A stretch of DNA of 64,000 nucleotides from Gnetum montanum (taxonomy: Eukaryota; Streptophyta; Gnetopsida; Gnetales; Gnetaceae): NCBI GenBank assembly GCA_015680685.1, contig MNCI01006861.1:70054-134053 (forward strand), in the 5' to 3' direction. Of the stretch, positions 1 through 8,493 are shown one piece after another. The translations under genes were made by a program, and so were the position numbers. The notes beneath the pieces were generated by a model. It did not search any database. It was given only the letters and a program-made list of their open reading frames with translations, and was not told the DNA's origin. Position 1 is the first letter of the stretch. Each line of letters opens with the position of its first letter.

Positions 1-895
1 TTAATTGTGGGAATAGGAATGCTCTTGTATAAACACATCATGTTGGTCCTTGTCAATAGCCAGTATCTAGCAGACTTGGGACCAAGGCATGGGATGTGTA
101 TCCTTTGGAGGAATGAGACTCTTGTATCCAACTTAAGAGAACTCATTATCACAACCAAAGACATGTGATAAGGTGGTGCATTCTTTGGAGGAATAGGACC
201 CTTGCTAAGTGTCAAAGGGAACCCGTTGTCCAATAGCCAAAGCCACGTGGTGGGATGCAACATGATTGTTTGAGACACGAGTATTTTCTTCCCAGACAAG
301 TACCTTCCTGCCTGGGGCTTGTATGGGAAGTGCCAAGGGTCTTGTGATGGATTTTGCTCTTTGATTTTTTTTATTTTTGTTTTATTTATTTATTATTATT
401 ATTTTTCGTTTTCTTCCTTTTTTTTGGAAAGAACATTTTTTTTAGTGTTGTACTCATGCTTATCATCATGTGCTGTGCATCAGTTTTGTGTTGCCACTGC
501 TTAGAGAGTTACAGTGAGCAAAAATGTGTCAAGAGTTTTGGGGATGAATGGTATGTAACTGAGGGACGGAGAATAGGGGATGCATCAGGAGTAAGAAATG
601 TACTTGTGAACAATTTGATTAACCCGATTACGGGCGTTAGGAACAATGTGGTACCTTGTCATCGTGATGAAGTGCATCCATGTGCGAACACCTCAGAGTG
701 TCATCCTACAAACACAACTCCAAGAAGATAAGAAAACCACAAGTGGTGTTAGCTTAAACACTTCAGACTTGAATGTAGTTGGTGGAATGAAGCCCCCATG
801 TGGAGCTTCAAGTAAGCAAAGTGTTGAACAACATCAGTTTCGTGTAGTAGGTTTTGATGAGTGCATGTGGTTGAATGCAGCGGTAGATTCGTAGG
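1..895. other. A1 distal noncoding region, T-rich tract
   Basis: No gene is supported here. Positions 361-430 are strongly T-rich (A-rich on the element's sense strand), at the place where A2 has a purine-rich tract (53891-53985). Short phrases such as TTTGGAGGAAT recur (around 103 and 194). The open frames of 60-125 codons have low-complexity or unremarkable composition and no family resemblance. It is probably 3' noncoding DNA of A1. Confidence 0.4.
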
Positions 896-1210
896 CCAGT
901 GATGATGTTGCCAGTTTATAGTCTTAACAGACTATCATGGATTAGTTTTACGTCATAACCCATTGGACATTGCCAGTTTATCGTCGTAGCGGACGGTTCC
1001 GTGCTAGTTTATAGTCTTGGCGGACTGTGAAGAGGCAAGCTAGTTTATAGTCTTAGTGGACTCTAGCAAATGAGCATGGCAGTTTAATGTCTTGATGGAT
1101 GAGTGCTAGTTTATTGTCATTTCAGATAAAGCTCTGTGGTGTCAGTTTATTGTCATAATGCCAGGACGTTCTGTGGTATCATTTTACCATCATGATGCTA
1201 GGACAATGTG
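896..1210. repeat. Minisatellite, core CAGTTTATAGTCTTnnCGGAC
   Basis: About eight degenerate copies of a core resembling GCCAGTTTATAGTCTTAGCG followed by GAC are spaced 30-60 bp apart (cores near 911, 972, 1003, 1043, 1080, 1113, 1143 and 1181). The same repeat in reverse complement fills 52565-52790 of A2. A single copy lies inside the gag reading frame at about 2818-2842. Confidence 0.85.
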
Positions 1211-1339
1211 TGGATGCATGCACGTATGTCTAGGTGATCCTACAAAAGAAGAAACTAGAGAACACAATGTTAAGTAGTAACTGCTAAAAACAGAACCTAA
1301 ATGCACAAGAAAAATAGAAAGCAAGACAAAAGGTGGAAG

Positions 1340-1455
1340 TTTAGGGCCTTTTTGGGCCATGTGTGGTAGTTTAAAGCTATATTGGGCTATGTGTTTTTTT
1401 AAGGCCTTTTCGGGCCACAAGCTAGTTTAAGGCCTTTTCGGGCCACATGCAAATG
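1340..1455. repeat. GGCC-type tandem repeat, core AAGGCCTTTTCGGGCC
   Basis: Four consecutive units of about 30 bp share the pattern TAGTTTAAGGCCTTTTCGGG plus CCAC. The unit contains the imperfect inverted repeat GGCC-TTTT-CGGGCC. The reverse-complement version (GAAATGGCCTTAAACTA) occurs at 52260-52390 of A2, again just after the protease frame, so it is a family feature. Confidence 0.85.
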
Positions 1456-2353
1456 CATAAGCTAGTAAAATGCAAACTAAGGTGACGTATGCATAATGAA
1501 CAAAGGTAAAGAGTGGGCGGGGATCAGACATGTTTTTGGTCGTGGAGGAGCCTTGATCGTGTGGTTGTTTCCTAGTCGAACGTGGTCTAGGAGGCGTGCT
1601 AGGTTTTGGTTGCTCTGGGAGGCTTTCGATTTTTACCACTCGTTCAGGCATTTTAGCTCTAAGTGTTACATTTGTTGCCGTGGGTGTTGCATCAAGAGAT
1701 TCTTCTTTCAAGACTTGTGACATGTCTATGTTGTGGATGGCTTAAAAGGGAATGTTATCACCATGTATGATGACTTGTCCACCTTCGTATGGAAGGTGGA
1801 TTTCTTGATGTATTGGTGAGGAAATGGCTCGTTGTTGGGCTAGCCAAGGTCTACCAAGAATCATGTTGAAACTTGGCATATCTTCTATGACAGTAAATTC
1901 CACGTTGGTGGGGAATTTTTCTCCTGCCACAAAGGCTAAGTTGATTGTGCCCTTAACTATGACACATGACTCGTTGAAGGATTTTAAACACGTGGTTCTT
2001 GTTGGCATGATCTTGTTTGCCATGCCTAGTTTGTCGATGACGGAGTATAAAGCTACATTTGTTGCCGCACCATCATCAATGTGCACTTTGCGAATGGTAC
2101 ATTGCCCAACACATATAGTAATCGACAATGGAGCTATTGTGACCTCCCCTCGTTCGGGGTTGACTTTAACTGCATCATCGTGGAAGGTTAAGGTGTTTGA
2201 ACCCAATCCTTGTGGTGTGTGTTGTGAAATCGTTGCACGGATGGATTTCTCATTTGTGGGGATGTCCTTCATAACAAGAATGGATGCTAATGTTTGAGCC
2301 AAGGCTTCGTGGTGAACGGCCGAAGTCATGACCAGGTCATACAAGCTCATCAT
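1427..2353 (-). pseudogene. Retropepsin-like aspartic protease region of A1 with C-terminal tail
   Basis: This is the aspartic protease of a Ty3/gypsy polyprotein, which would cleave gag. The frame from 2353 reads SLYDLVMTSAVHHEALAQ, typical of the segment just before plant gypsy protease. It continues to the active-site loop HIDDGAATNV (residues 91-100, catalytic Asp at 93) and the flap-to-C-terminal part MILGRPWLAQ. A stop near 1740 separates it from a 98-codon continuation (1723-1427). That continuation is proline/lysine-rich and ends in a hydrophobic stretch (residues about 71-92) that could span a membrane. A2 reads through the equivalent position, so the tail belongs to the same protein. 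No RT follows. One stop and the slightly unusual DDGA in place of DSG or DTG are the oddities. Confidence 0.8.
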
Positions 2354-4832
2354 TATGTTCTTCTATTTGAGCATTTGTTTTACCTAGGCTAGTGCAACTA
2401 CGAAGTCTGTGTTGTTGGTCATTATATTGGCTTTGGCTTCCTTCGTGTGGGTTGAGGGATGGGCCTCCTACGTAGAGGGCTTGGGCCTGGTTTGCTTGAG
2501 ATTAGGGGCAGGGGCCCTAACGTTCGATTGTTGCTTGCTTGGTATGGCTTTTGTTTTGGGTATGAAGGTTGTTCATTGTTCGTTTGTCCTCTTCTGCTGC
2601 CATTTGGTAGGCTTACTCGTGTTGTTGGCAAGGTTGACTCTTGAGGAAGAAGAGGTTGAGACGTTGCCTACGGTTGGGCTCTAAGTAGGTGAGGGGCCAT
2701 CATGTGGTGGCACCTTTATGAAAAATGGTAGTTTGGGAGGAGTCGTTGGTGTTTGACTAGCTTGTTGTGGCACCTTGATGACGAAAGGTTTCTTTGCGGT
2801 TGTGGTTGGTGCATCATGCCAGTTTAACGTCTTAGTGGACGATTGCGGTGGTACTTTGACCATGAAAGGTTTTGCAGGTGCTCGAGGTGGCACCTAGATG
2901 ACAATGGGAGGCCTCTTGCTCATGGAGGTGGAGGGGATCGTTGCCTTGCTAAGAGGCATACGGATCACGAAAGGTTTCTGCACAGGTTTAGGCTTACTTC
3001 CTATGCTAATGGAGTTTATGACATAGGAGGCATTATTTGTGTTAGGTTGATTTAGGATGTTGATGTTGAGTTGGCCCCATTTTATCATTGTCTGAAGATC
3101 ATCTTGTAAGGCACGACAGTTGTCGGTATTGTGACCAGACATTTGGTGGTAGTGACAGAATTGATCTAACTTGAAGTGCCATGGGACCGGGGGCTCGTTT
3201 GAAGCTGCTAAGGTGGGGTTCTTTAGTAGCTCGCAGTACCTGTCGTGTCTTTGGCGGGCATTCTCTGCCACTTGTTTGTATTGGATTTGCTTGGTTTTGA
3301 GGAGTTGCTCTAGTAGTTCAGAGGGTTGCATGGGTAGCGGCATATACTTAAAGCGATCCTTGCGCTGAAAGTTGGGCCTTGGGGTGGCCCCTATCATTGC
3401 AGGAGGGTTGGTGTTGGTGTTTGTTATTTTTGTGCTTGCGGCTACAGTTTCTGTTGTTTTCTGTTGTTTGGCAATGTGTTGGTTCTTGTAAACCACATAG
3501 GTGGAATCATTGCTGGTTTGTGCAGCTTGTTTAATGTTCTTGATCTACGTGAAGGCTTGGCTCAACGTTTGAACGCTTAGGTAGTAGAGTTTTGACTTAA
3601 TGAAGTCATTCACGGCTCCCTTTAGAATCGTAAGCAAATACGTTTTAGGGATGGGCTCATAAAGTTCGTTAAGGGTTGTGCTCCATCATTGAATGAACTT
3701 CTACACAGGCTCTAGTGATGCTTGTTTCACTTGTATCAGAGTGTCTAGTGTGGCCTCAAGCTTGAGGTTGTACTTAAACCGGGTGACGAATTAATGTAAC
3801 AGATCCTCCAGAGAGGATATGGAGTTATGGGGCAGAGCTCAGTACCAGTCTAAGGCTATGCCCGTTAAGGACATAGCAAACACACACAAGATTGCGTGGG
3901 GCCAAGGTTGAAGCAATAGAGTTTCTGATCAAAATGTGACTAAGTGATCATTTGGATCTCCCTTCCCATTATACTTGGTTAATTGGGGGCAATGTGGTTT
4001 CCTTGGGTAAAGCTAAGGGTGGCACTGAGGAGTTAATTGGATCATCATGGTAGAAGTCCAGTACTTTAACTGCTTCAGTGTTTGTGGTTTTAAGGTGCTT
4101 TACCTCATCAGCTAACGCTTGCATCCATTGTTTTACTTCTACCCACTCTTGAGCGGTAGGTAGATTAGTTGGTTGGGGAGATTGTGTCGTTAGTTACTGC
4201 TGTGGAGCAACGTTTGGAGTTGGGATTGTAGGGTGTGACGCGCTGAAGTAAGTGGGTTATTGAACAAGGGGTGTGGTTCCTTGTCTAGCCACTAACTGTG
4301 GGGTGACACCTTGAACGTGTGGGGTTGATGTAACGAAAATGGCCCCATGTGTTTGCACTGGCGGCATGTACTGGGTGGACGTGGACGTGGGTAGTCCATG
4401 TCGGGACACCGGTGCTTGTGTGCTCATTGACGCTTAAAGATGAATTGTCTGTCCCATGCGTGAGTGGAACGATAGGTTAACATGGGCATGGGGACTGAGG
4501 GTGTGGTATGAATCCTCAGATTCAAATTATGCCTTGAAGTCATCTACATCATGTTGGTTTTGGGGCTCCTCAGTGGGTCACCGTGTGTTTTCGCTCCTTG
4601 CCAGAAGGAGCCGAGAGATGAGTCGGTGGTGAGGCTCAGAAAGGGGGATGATGTCATATACAGAGGGGATGAATTCATGACCTCCCATGTATATGCGCTT
4701 AAAGTTTCGTTTTGCCTCTTGTTCTATGGTGTTAAGGGGAAGGTTGGCCTGAATCTTCACACAGATAAAGTTGTACTGTTCCTGTGTGAGGATTACGAAG
4801 GTGCGTGCGTTAGAGTTCTGAGATGACTCCAT
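2354..4832 (-). pseudogene. Gag of element A1
   Basis: Nucleocapsid/capsid precursor of the A family. I chose the start ATG at 4832-4830 (MESSQNSNAR) as the first Met of a frame with the composition of gag N-termini. The middle part (about 3900-3600) carries a recognisable retrotransposon-gag domain: FAMSLTGIALDWY, then a segment around FVTRFKYNLKLEATLDTL. It is broken by stops at former Arg/Gln positions. A zinc-binding motif C-X2-H-X4-H-X4-C (FCHYHQMSGHNTDNC, 3157-3116) would bind RNA; this variant is usual in plant gypsy elements. Downstream comes a low-complexity linker with repeated KPFVIKVP motifs, then a Pro/Gln/Arg-rich stretch leading into the protease. At least five in-frame stops or shifts make it non-functional. 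Confidence 0.8.
2690..2985 (-). repeat. In-frame peptide repeat KPFVIKVP in gag linker
   Basis: Within the gag frame, four or more copies of a short motif recur every 27-35 residues: KPFVIRMP, KPFMVKVP, KPFVIKVP and LPFFIKVP, with a degenerate RPPIVI. Between two of them lies one unit of the 896-1210 minisatellite, translated as part of the linker. Confidence 0.7.
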
Positions 4833-4879
4833 GGTGATGTGTGACGGGGCAGCGTACGAGCTGGCTAACAAGTGTCAAG

Positions 4880-5497
4880 TGTGTTTCGGGCTAAGTGTGC
4901 AGCGTGTGCAACATATGGTTAAGGCTGAGTGTGCAGTGTATCAAGTTTGTGTAGTATGCAGCGTGTGTAATGTGCAGTGTGTGCAAAACTACAGCATGTG
5001 AAATCTACAGCGTTTGAAATTTAAGTTGTCAAAAATTTTCAAAGTGTCCAGCGTAAGAACCTGGTAGCATGTAAAAAAATTGTCTAAGTGTAAAACTGAC
5101 AACTTATGAACTGTAGTGTAAGAAGTCAGGGGCTACATTGAAGTGTTGTGGACAACGTTTGAGGCTAAGGCATAACGTGTGTATGCCAGGGAGAAGGTTT
5201 TGGATAGAGTCTGCAATGTTTGCCAATAAAGGGCAGCGTGTGCAATGTGACTGGACTACCATGTGACCAACTACAGCGTGACTAACTACAACATGACCAA
5301 CTGCAGCGTGACTAACTGCAGCATGACTAACTGTCCAACGTGACCAATTGCAGCGTGACTAACTGTCCAGCTTGACTAACTATCCAACGTGACTAACTTC
5401 AGCGTGACTAACTATCTAGCATGACCAATTGTAGCATGACTAACTGTCCAGCTTGACTAACTATCCAACGTGACCAACTGCAATGTGACTAACTACA
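4880..5497. repeat. Tandem repeats at the A1 terminus (CAGCGTGACTAACTG family)
   Basis: From 5260 to 5497 about fifteen units of 15-17 bp follow one another, alternating GTGACTAACTG, ATGACCAACTG and TTGACTAACTATCC, with CAGC or CAAC between them. From 4880 to 5000 a related GTGCAGCGTGTG repeat occurs. The array is next to gag on the 5' side of A1 (minus strand) and stops exactly where the integrase of element VII begins, so it probably belongs to the A1 LTR or 5' leader. Confidence 0.8.
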
Positions 5498-6606
5498 GAA
5501 AACAACCATTAAGATTCTCATGGTGGAGGATTATTAGCCTAAAATCTTTAGGGATGCCCATCACTTTTTTTGCTTCTGTGATAGATGCCAATGTGATTCA
5601 GGGATGACTACACATATGGAAGGGCCTCAATAGTGGATCTAGCCATTAGAGCCTTTCAATCTCTAGGAGATTGACTTCGTGGGATCCATCAACCCCATGT
5701 CAAATGAAAATGCCTACATTATTGTGGTTCTTGACTATTGTATAAAATGAGCAAAAGTTGCAGTTATCACCAACTATTCATCATCTATGACAATTTGATT
5801 TGTACAAAAAATTATTGTAAACAAGTTTGATATACCATGGGCACTCATTTTAGACAATGGAAGACACTTCGTTGATGCCACTTTTCAAAAACTCATGTAA
5901 TGCGTGGGGGTTGAGCACTCCATACCACCCCCAAGCTATTGGTCAAGCCAAGGTCACCAACAAGAAAATTACAAAAATACTAACATGCACAGTTAGTAAA
6001 TATAGGAGGAACTAGAGCAATAAATTCAACGATGCTCTTTGAGGTTATCATTCAACATGGAAACATTCTATTAGTTACTCTTCCTATGAGTTAGTTTATG
6101 GGAAACTTCCAACTCTTTCCATCCAATTTAAGCTTTGTACACCTTCAACAACTTATGATCTTCACATGGACCTATGTCTAGCCCAAAGAGAAAGACTAAT
6201 GAATCTCAACACACTAGAAGAGAATAGATTATTAGCCTTGTCATTGAATGAAATGCATAAGGCAAATAATAAGTAATGCCATTATCTTAGAATAAGGAAA
6301 GTAAAGTTTCAACTAGGAGATAAGGTGCTTTACTGGAATCCCATGCATGTACCTCAACATACCAAATTTCAAATGCTATGGGAGGATCATTACATCATAT
6401 ATGCAAAGTTTCCATCTAGGATCATGATGATATACCATCCTAATAGCCCAAGTAAGAAATTTTTGATCAACATCCAATAACTCAAATGCGTTCTTGAAGC
6501 AAAACTAACTAGTGAAAATAATGTCTCAATTGATGACCAAGTATGCTCTATCTTTCAAATCTTCCCCTTCCAACTCAGTCATGGGGGAGATGGTCATTCA
6601 TGCTGA
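5498..6606 (+). pseudogene. Integrase C-terminal two-thirds and pol end (element VII)
   Basis: DDE integrase that would join the cDNA into the genome. Visible in order: a decayed zinc-finger end (FFCFCDRC), then EIDFVGSINPMSN with the first catalytic Asp. Next come AYIIVVLDY, the second Asp in LILDNGRHF, and the third position in GQAKVTN, where the catalytic Glu has become Lys. The C-terminal part reads VKFQLGDKVLYWNPMH and ends in the same stop position (TGA 6604-6606) as elements I, II and IV. No chromodomain is visible. It is broken by several stops and a frameshift near 5910. The N-terminus is lost to the A1 junction. Confidence 0.85.
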
Positions 6607-7984
6607 TATTCTACGAAGTGGCTTCTCAGTTTTTCATCTTTTATGTTTTGCATTATTTTTCATAAATTTTTTATTTTCTTGGATATTTTACATTTTATTC
6701 TATATTTTTCCCTATTTGGATTTTTCTTACATGTCTGCTTTCTCTTTATTACCATTAGGACTTTAGTGCCAAATGCAACTACTAGTTGTTGGAAGATTAA
6801 TTAAATTCTATCATCTAAATTGATTGCTTCATGATAGGCTTTCATCATTGAATTTTGACATTAGTTCATGGGACATTGGTTTTCTTATGATACTAGGCAG
6901 TGAGCTCATGACATCGACCCATTCCACTAAAGCCTCTATGGTGTTTCTTGTGTTCTGGAAGTAGGGGGCTCCTTTTTAATAACAACTTTGAACAAACTTG
7001 TGATCTTGGTGCTTCCAAACTTAGAATGAATCAAGTGGAATTAGCAAGGATATGGCTTCAATGGATTTATCACCTTTTGTACCTGCCAACCATTTAGAGT
7101 TTTTAGGTACTCATCAATTCCTCAAAATTCCTACTATTGATCAATAATAAGTAAGGTCTTTGCATGGCGTGGTTCCCATGAAAAAAAACACAAACAACAA
7201 CAACATGGGAATTCAAAGCACATCCCTTGGATTCAATAATGGGCTACAAGCAGTAGTTATGGGGCTAAAAAGACATGTTACCCATGCCTAAAGACACCCC
7301 TATAACTAAGGCCATCCTTACTTCTTTCTTGTTTTTTCTTCTCTATTTGGAATGGTGTATGATTGTTGGGGTGTCTGTGAGCTCTGAGGGGTCGAATGGT
7401 GTCAACATGCCAATATGAAGCCACTAGGAGTGGATGGTCTTGATTCCACCTATGGATGTGGCATTTCCATGCTCACCGTAATCATAAACTTCATAAGGAC
7501 CTCATGTGACCAAGCTAGGGAACTCCATTCCACTCTCTTACAATCTCACTACCTATTGTCATGTTTCATTAATGTGTCCATTTGGTTGTGTCTAAATTCT
7601 TTTGTAGTATCTTGGGTGATTTGATTTTTAACAATCCATAGCTATTCATCATCCTTGGAGCCCATGGACTCATTGGTATTAGGGCATGTAAGGGCATTAA
7701 GGGCATGAACCTACTATGGGAAGGACCCACTTGCATACTCCTTGGCTTGGATGATTAATTTTCCTATCCCTTAGTCATTTTGTGCTTTAGCCTATTATAT
7801 TTCACCATGGAAAATCTAGTTTTAACACTCCTTGAGATTCATCTTCAACCAAATCTCCTTCCCCAACCACATGCCAAGCCTTCTCCAATGTTTTGTCCTT
7901 AATCTAGGCATTTCTTGCTTCCTTTGGATCCTACTTTCATGGAAAAACTTTCTTTCTTTCTTTAGTTTTTTCATTGTGAAATTT

Positions 7985-8060
7985 TTTTATTTTTTGCTAC
8001 ATCAACACATCCCTGTTGATGCAATAGAAAAATAGTATAAATATGTGACGTGACTTAGCC
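7985..8060 (+). promoter_or_regulatory. Internal U3-like promoter ahead of ORF X (element VII)
   Basis: CACATCCCTGTTGATGCA here closely resembles CACATCCCCATTGATGCA in the U3 of this element's own LTR (near 11624-11641). A TATA box TATAAATA lies at 8036-8043, followed by GTGACGTGAC. The TATA box is 458 bp from the ORF X ATG, matching 456 bp in element II and 460 bp in element IV. Promoter activity is inferred. Confidence 0.55.
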
Positions 8061-8190
8061 AAATTTTCACATTTGCATTATAATGCTAGGGGAGCTTTTG
8101 CAATTTTTAGAGCCCAAAGCCTTCTCAAGACCATAACTTCATAACCACTTATTTGATTGAACTCATTCTTTGACCCTTAAGCTACTAGAG

Positions 8191-8493
8191 GCAAGCTTTA
8201 TGTTGTGGGGGCCACAAATCTATCGTTTATCATGAAAAAATTTTCAAAGTTTTTCTAACTCCCAAATGGTTTAACTAATAAAATAATACTAAACATCACC
8301 AATGTACATAAGTTAAACCTCATCAACAAACTTAAGTAGCCATTGGAATAAATAAGAATAAAATGATATTAAAATAATCAATCTATCATGATCACGAATT
8401 TTCCTAAGTGCAACTAGTCCAAATGGGGGAAGGTATTAAAGTATTGAATATTACACATAAGATTCTAATCCTTAGCTATGTTTGTGATCACAC
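8191..8493 (+). other. Predicted intron before ORF X (element VII), donor changed to GC
   Basis: The position matching the IV donor GAAG|GTAAGC reads AGAG|GCAAGC, a GC-type donor. The region up to the ORF X ATG is AT-rich. The acceptor next to the ATG has decayed (ATCACAC|ATG). Length is about 303 bp, as in the other two copies. Confidence 0.4.

Larger units (their letters stand above)
1..5497 (-). mobile_element. Element A1: gag-protease LTR-type retroelement without RT/INT, 3' end outside window
   Basis: Read on the minus strand, this block runs from a tandem-repeat terminus (5497) through gag (4832 to about 2354) and a retropepsin region (2353-1427) into repeat-rich noncoding DNA that leaves the window. 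After the protease there is no RT, RNase H or integrase: the frame ends and two tandem-repeat families begin. The same order (protease, GGCC-type repeats, CAGTTTA-type repeats) recurs on the plus strand at 51511-56512, so lack of pol is a family trait rather than one deletion. Its right end abuts the integrase of element VII at 5497/5498, so it apparently inserted there. The minus-strand terminus begins TGTAG, compatible with an LTR start. LTR limits and PBS were not found. Confidence 0.7.
6607..8493 (+). other. Noncoding region between pol and ORF X (element VII)
   Basis: No gene is supported. It starts T-rich and then carries three blocks that recur in elements II and IV (the first two also in I): 7155-7318 (TTTGCATGGYGTGGTT ... 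CTATAACTAAGGCC), 7669-7738 (GGGCATTAAGGGCATGA) and about 8090-8290. The last block precedes ORF X and contains a possible splice donor. The conservation suggests a structured leader, promoter or intron rather than a second protein. Confidence 0.6.

Noticed and set aside
354-731. 125-codon frame starting with a Phe/Leu-rich hydrophobic stretch
   Set aside because: The hydrophobic part is a T-rich tract and the rest has no family resemblance. It lies in A1 noncoding DNA.
5260-5497. CRISPR-like spacing of repeats
   Set aside because: Units are 15-17 bp and contiguous, without unique spacers, in plant nuclear DNA.
6330-6500. Chromodomain at the integrase C-terminus
   Set aside because: After GDKVLYWNP the sequence shows no chromodomain pattern in VII, II or IV.
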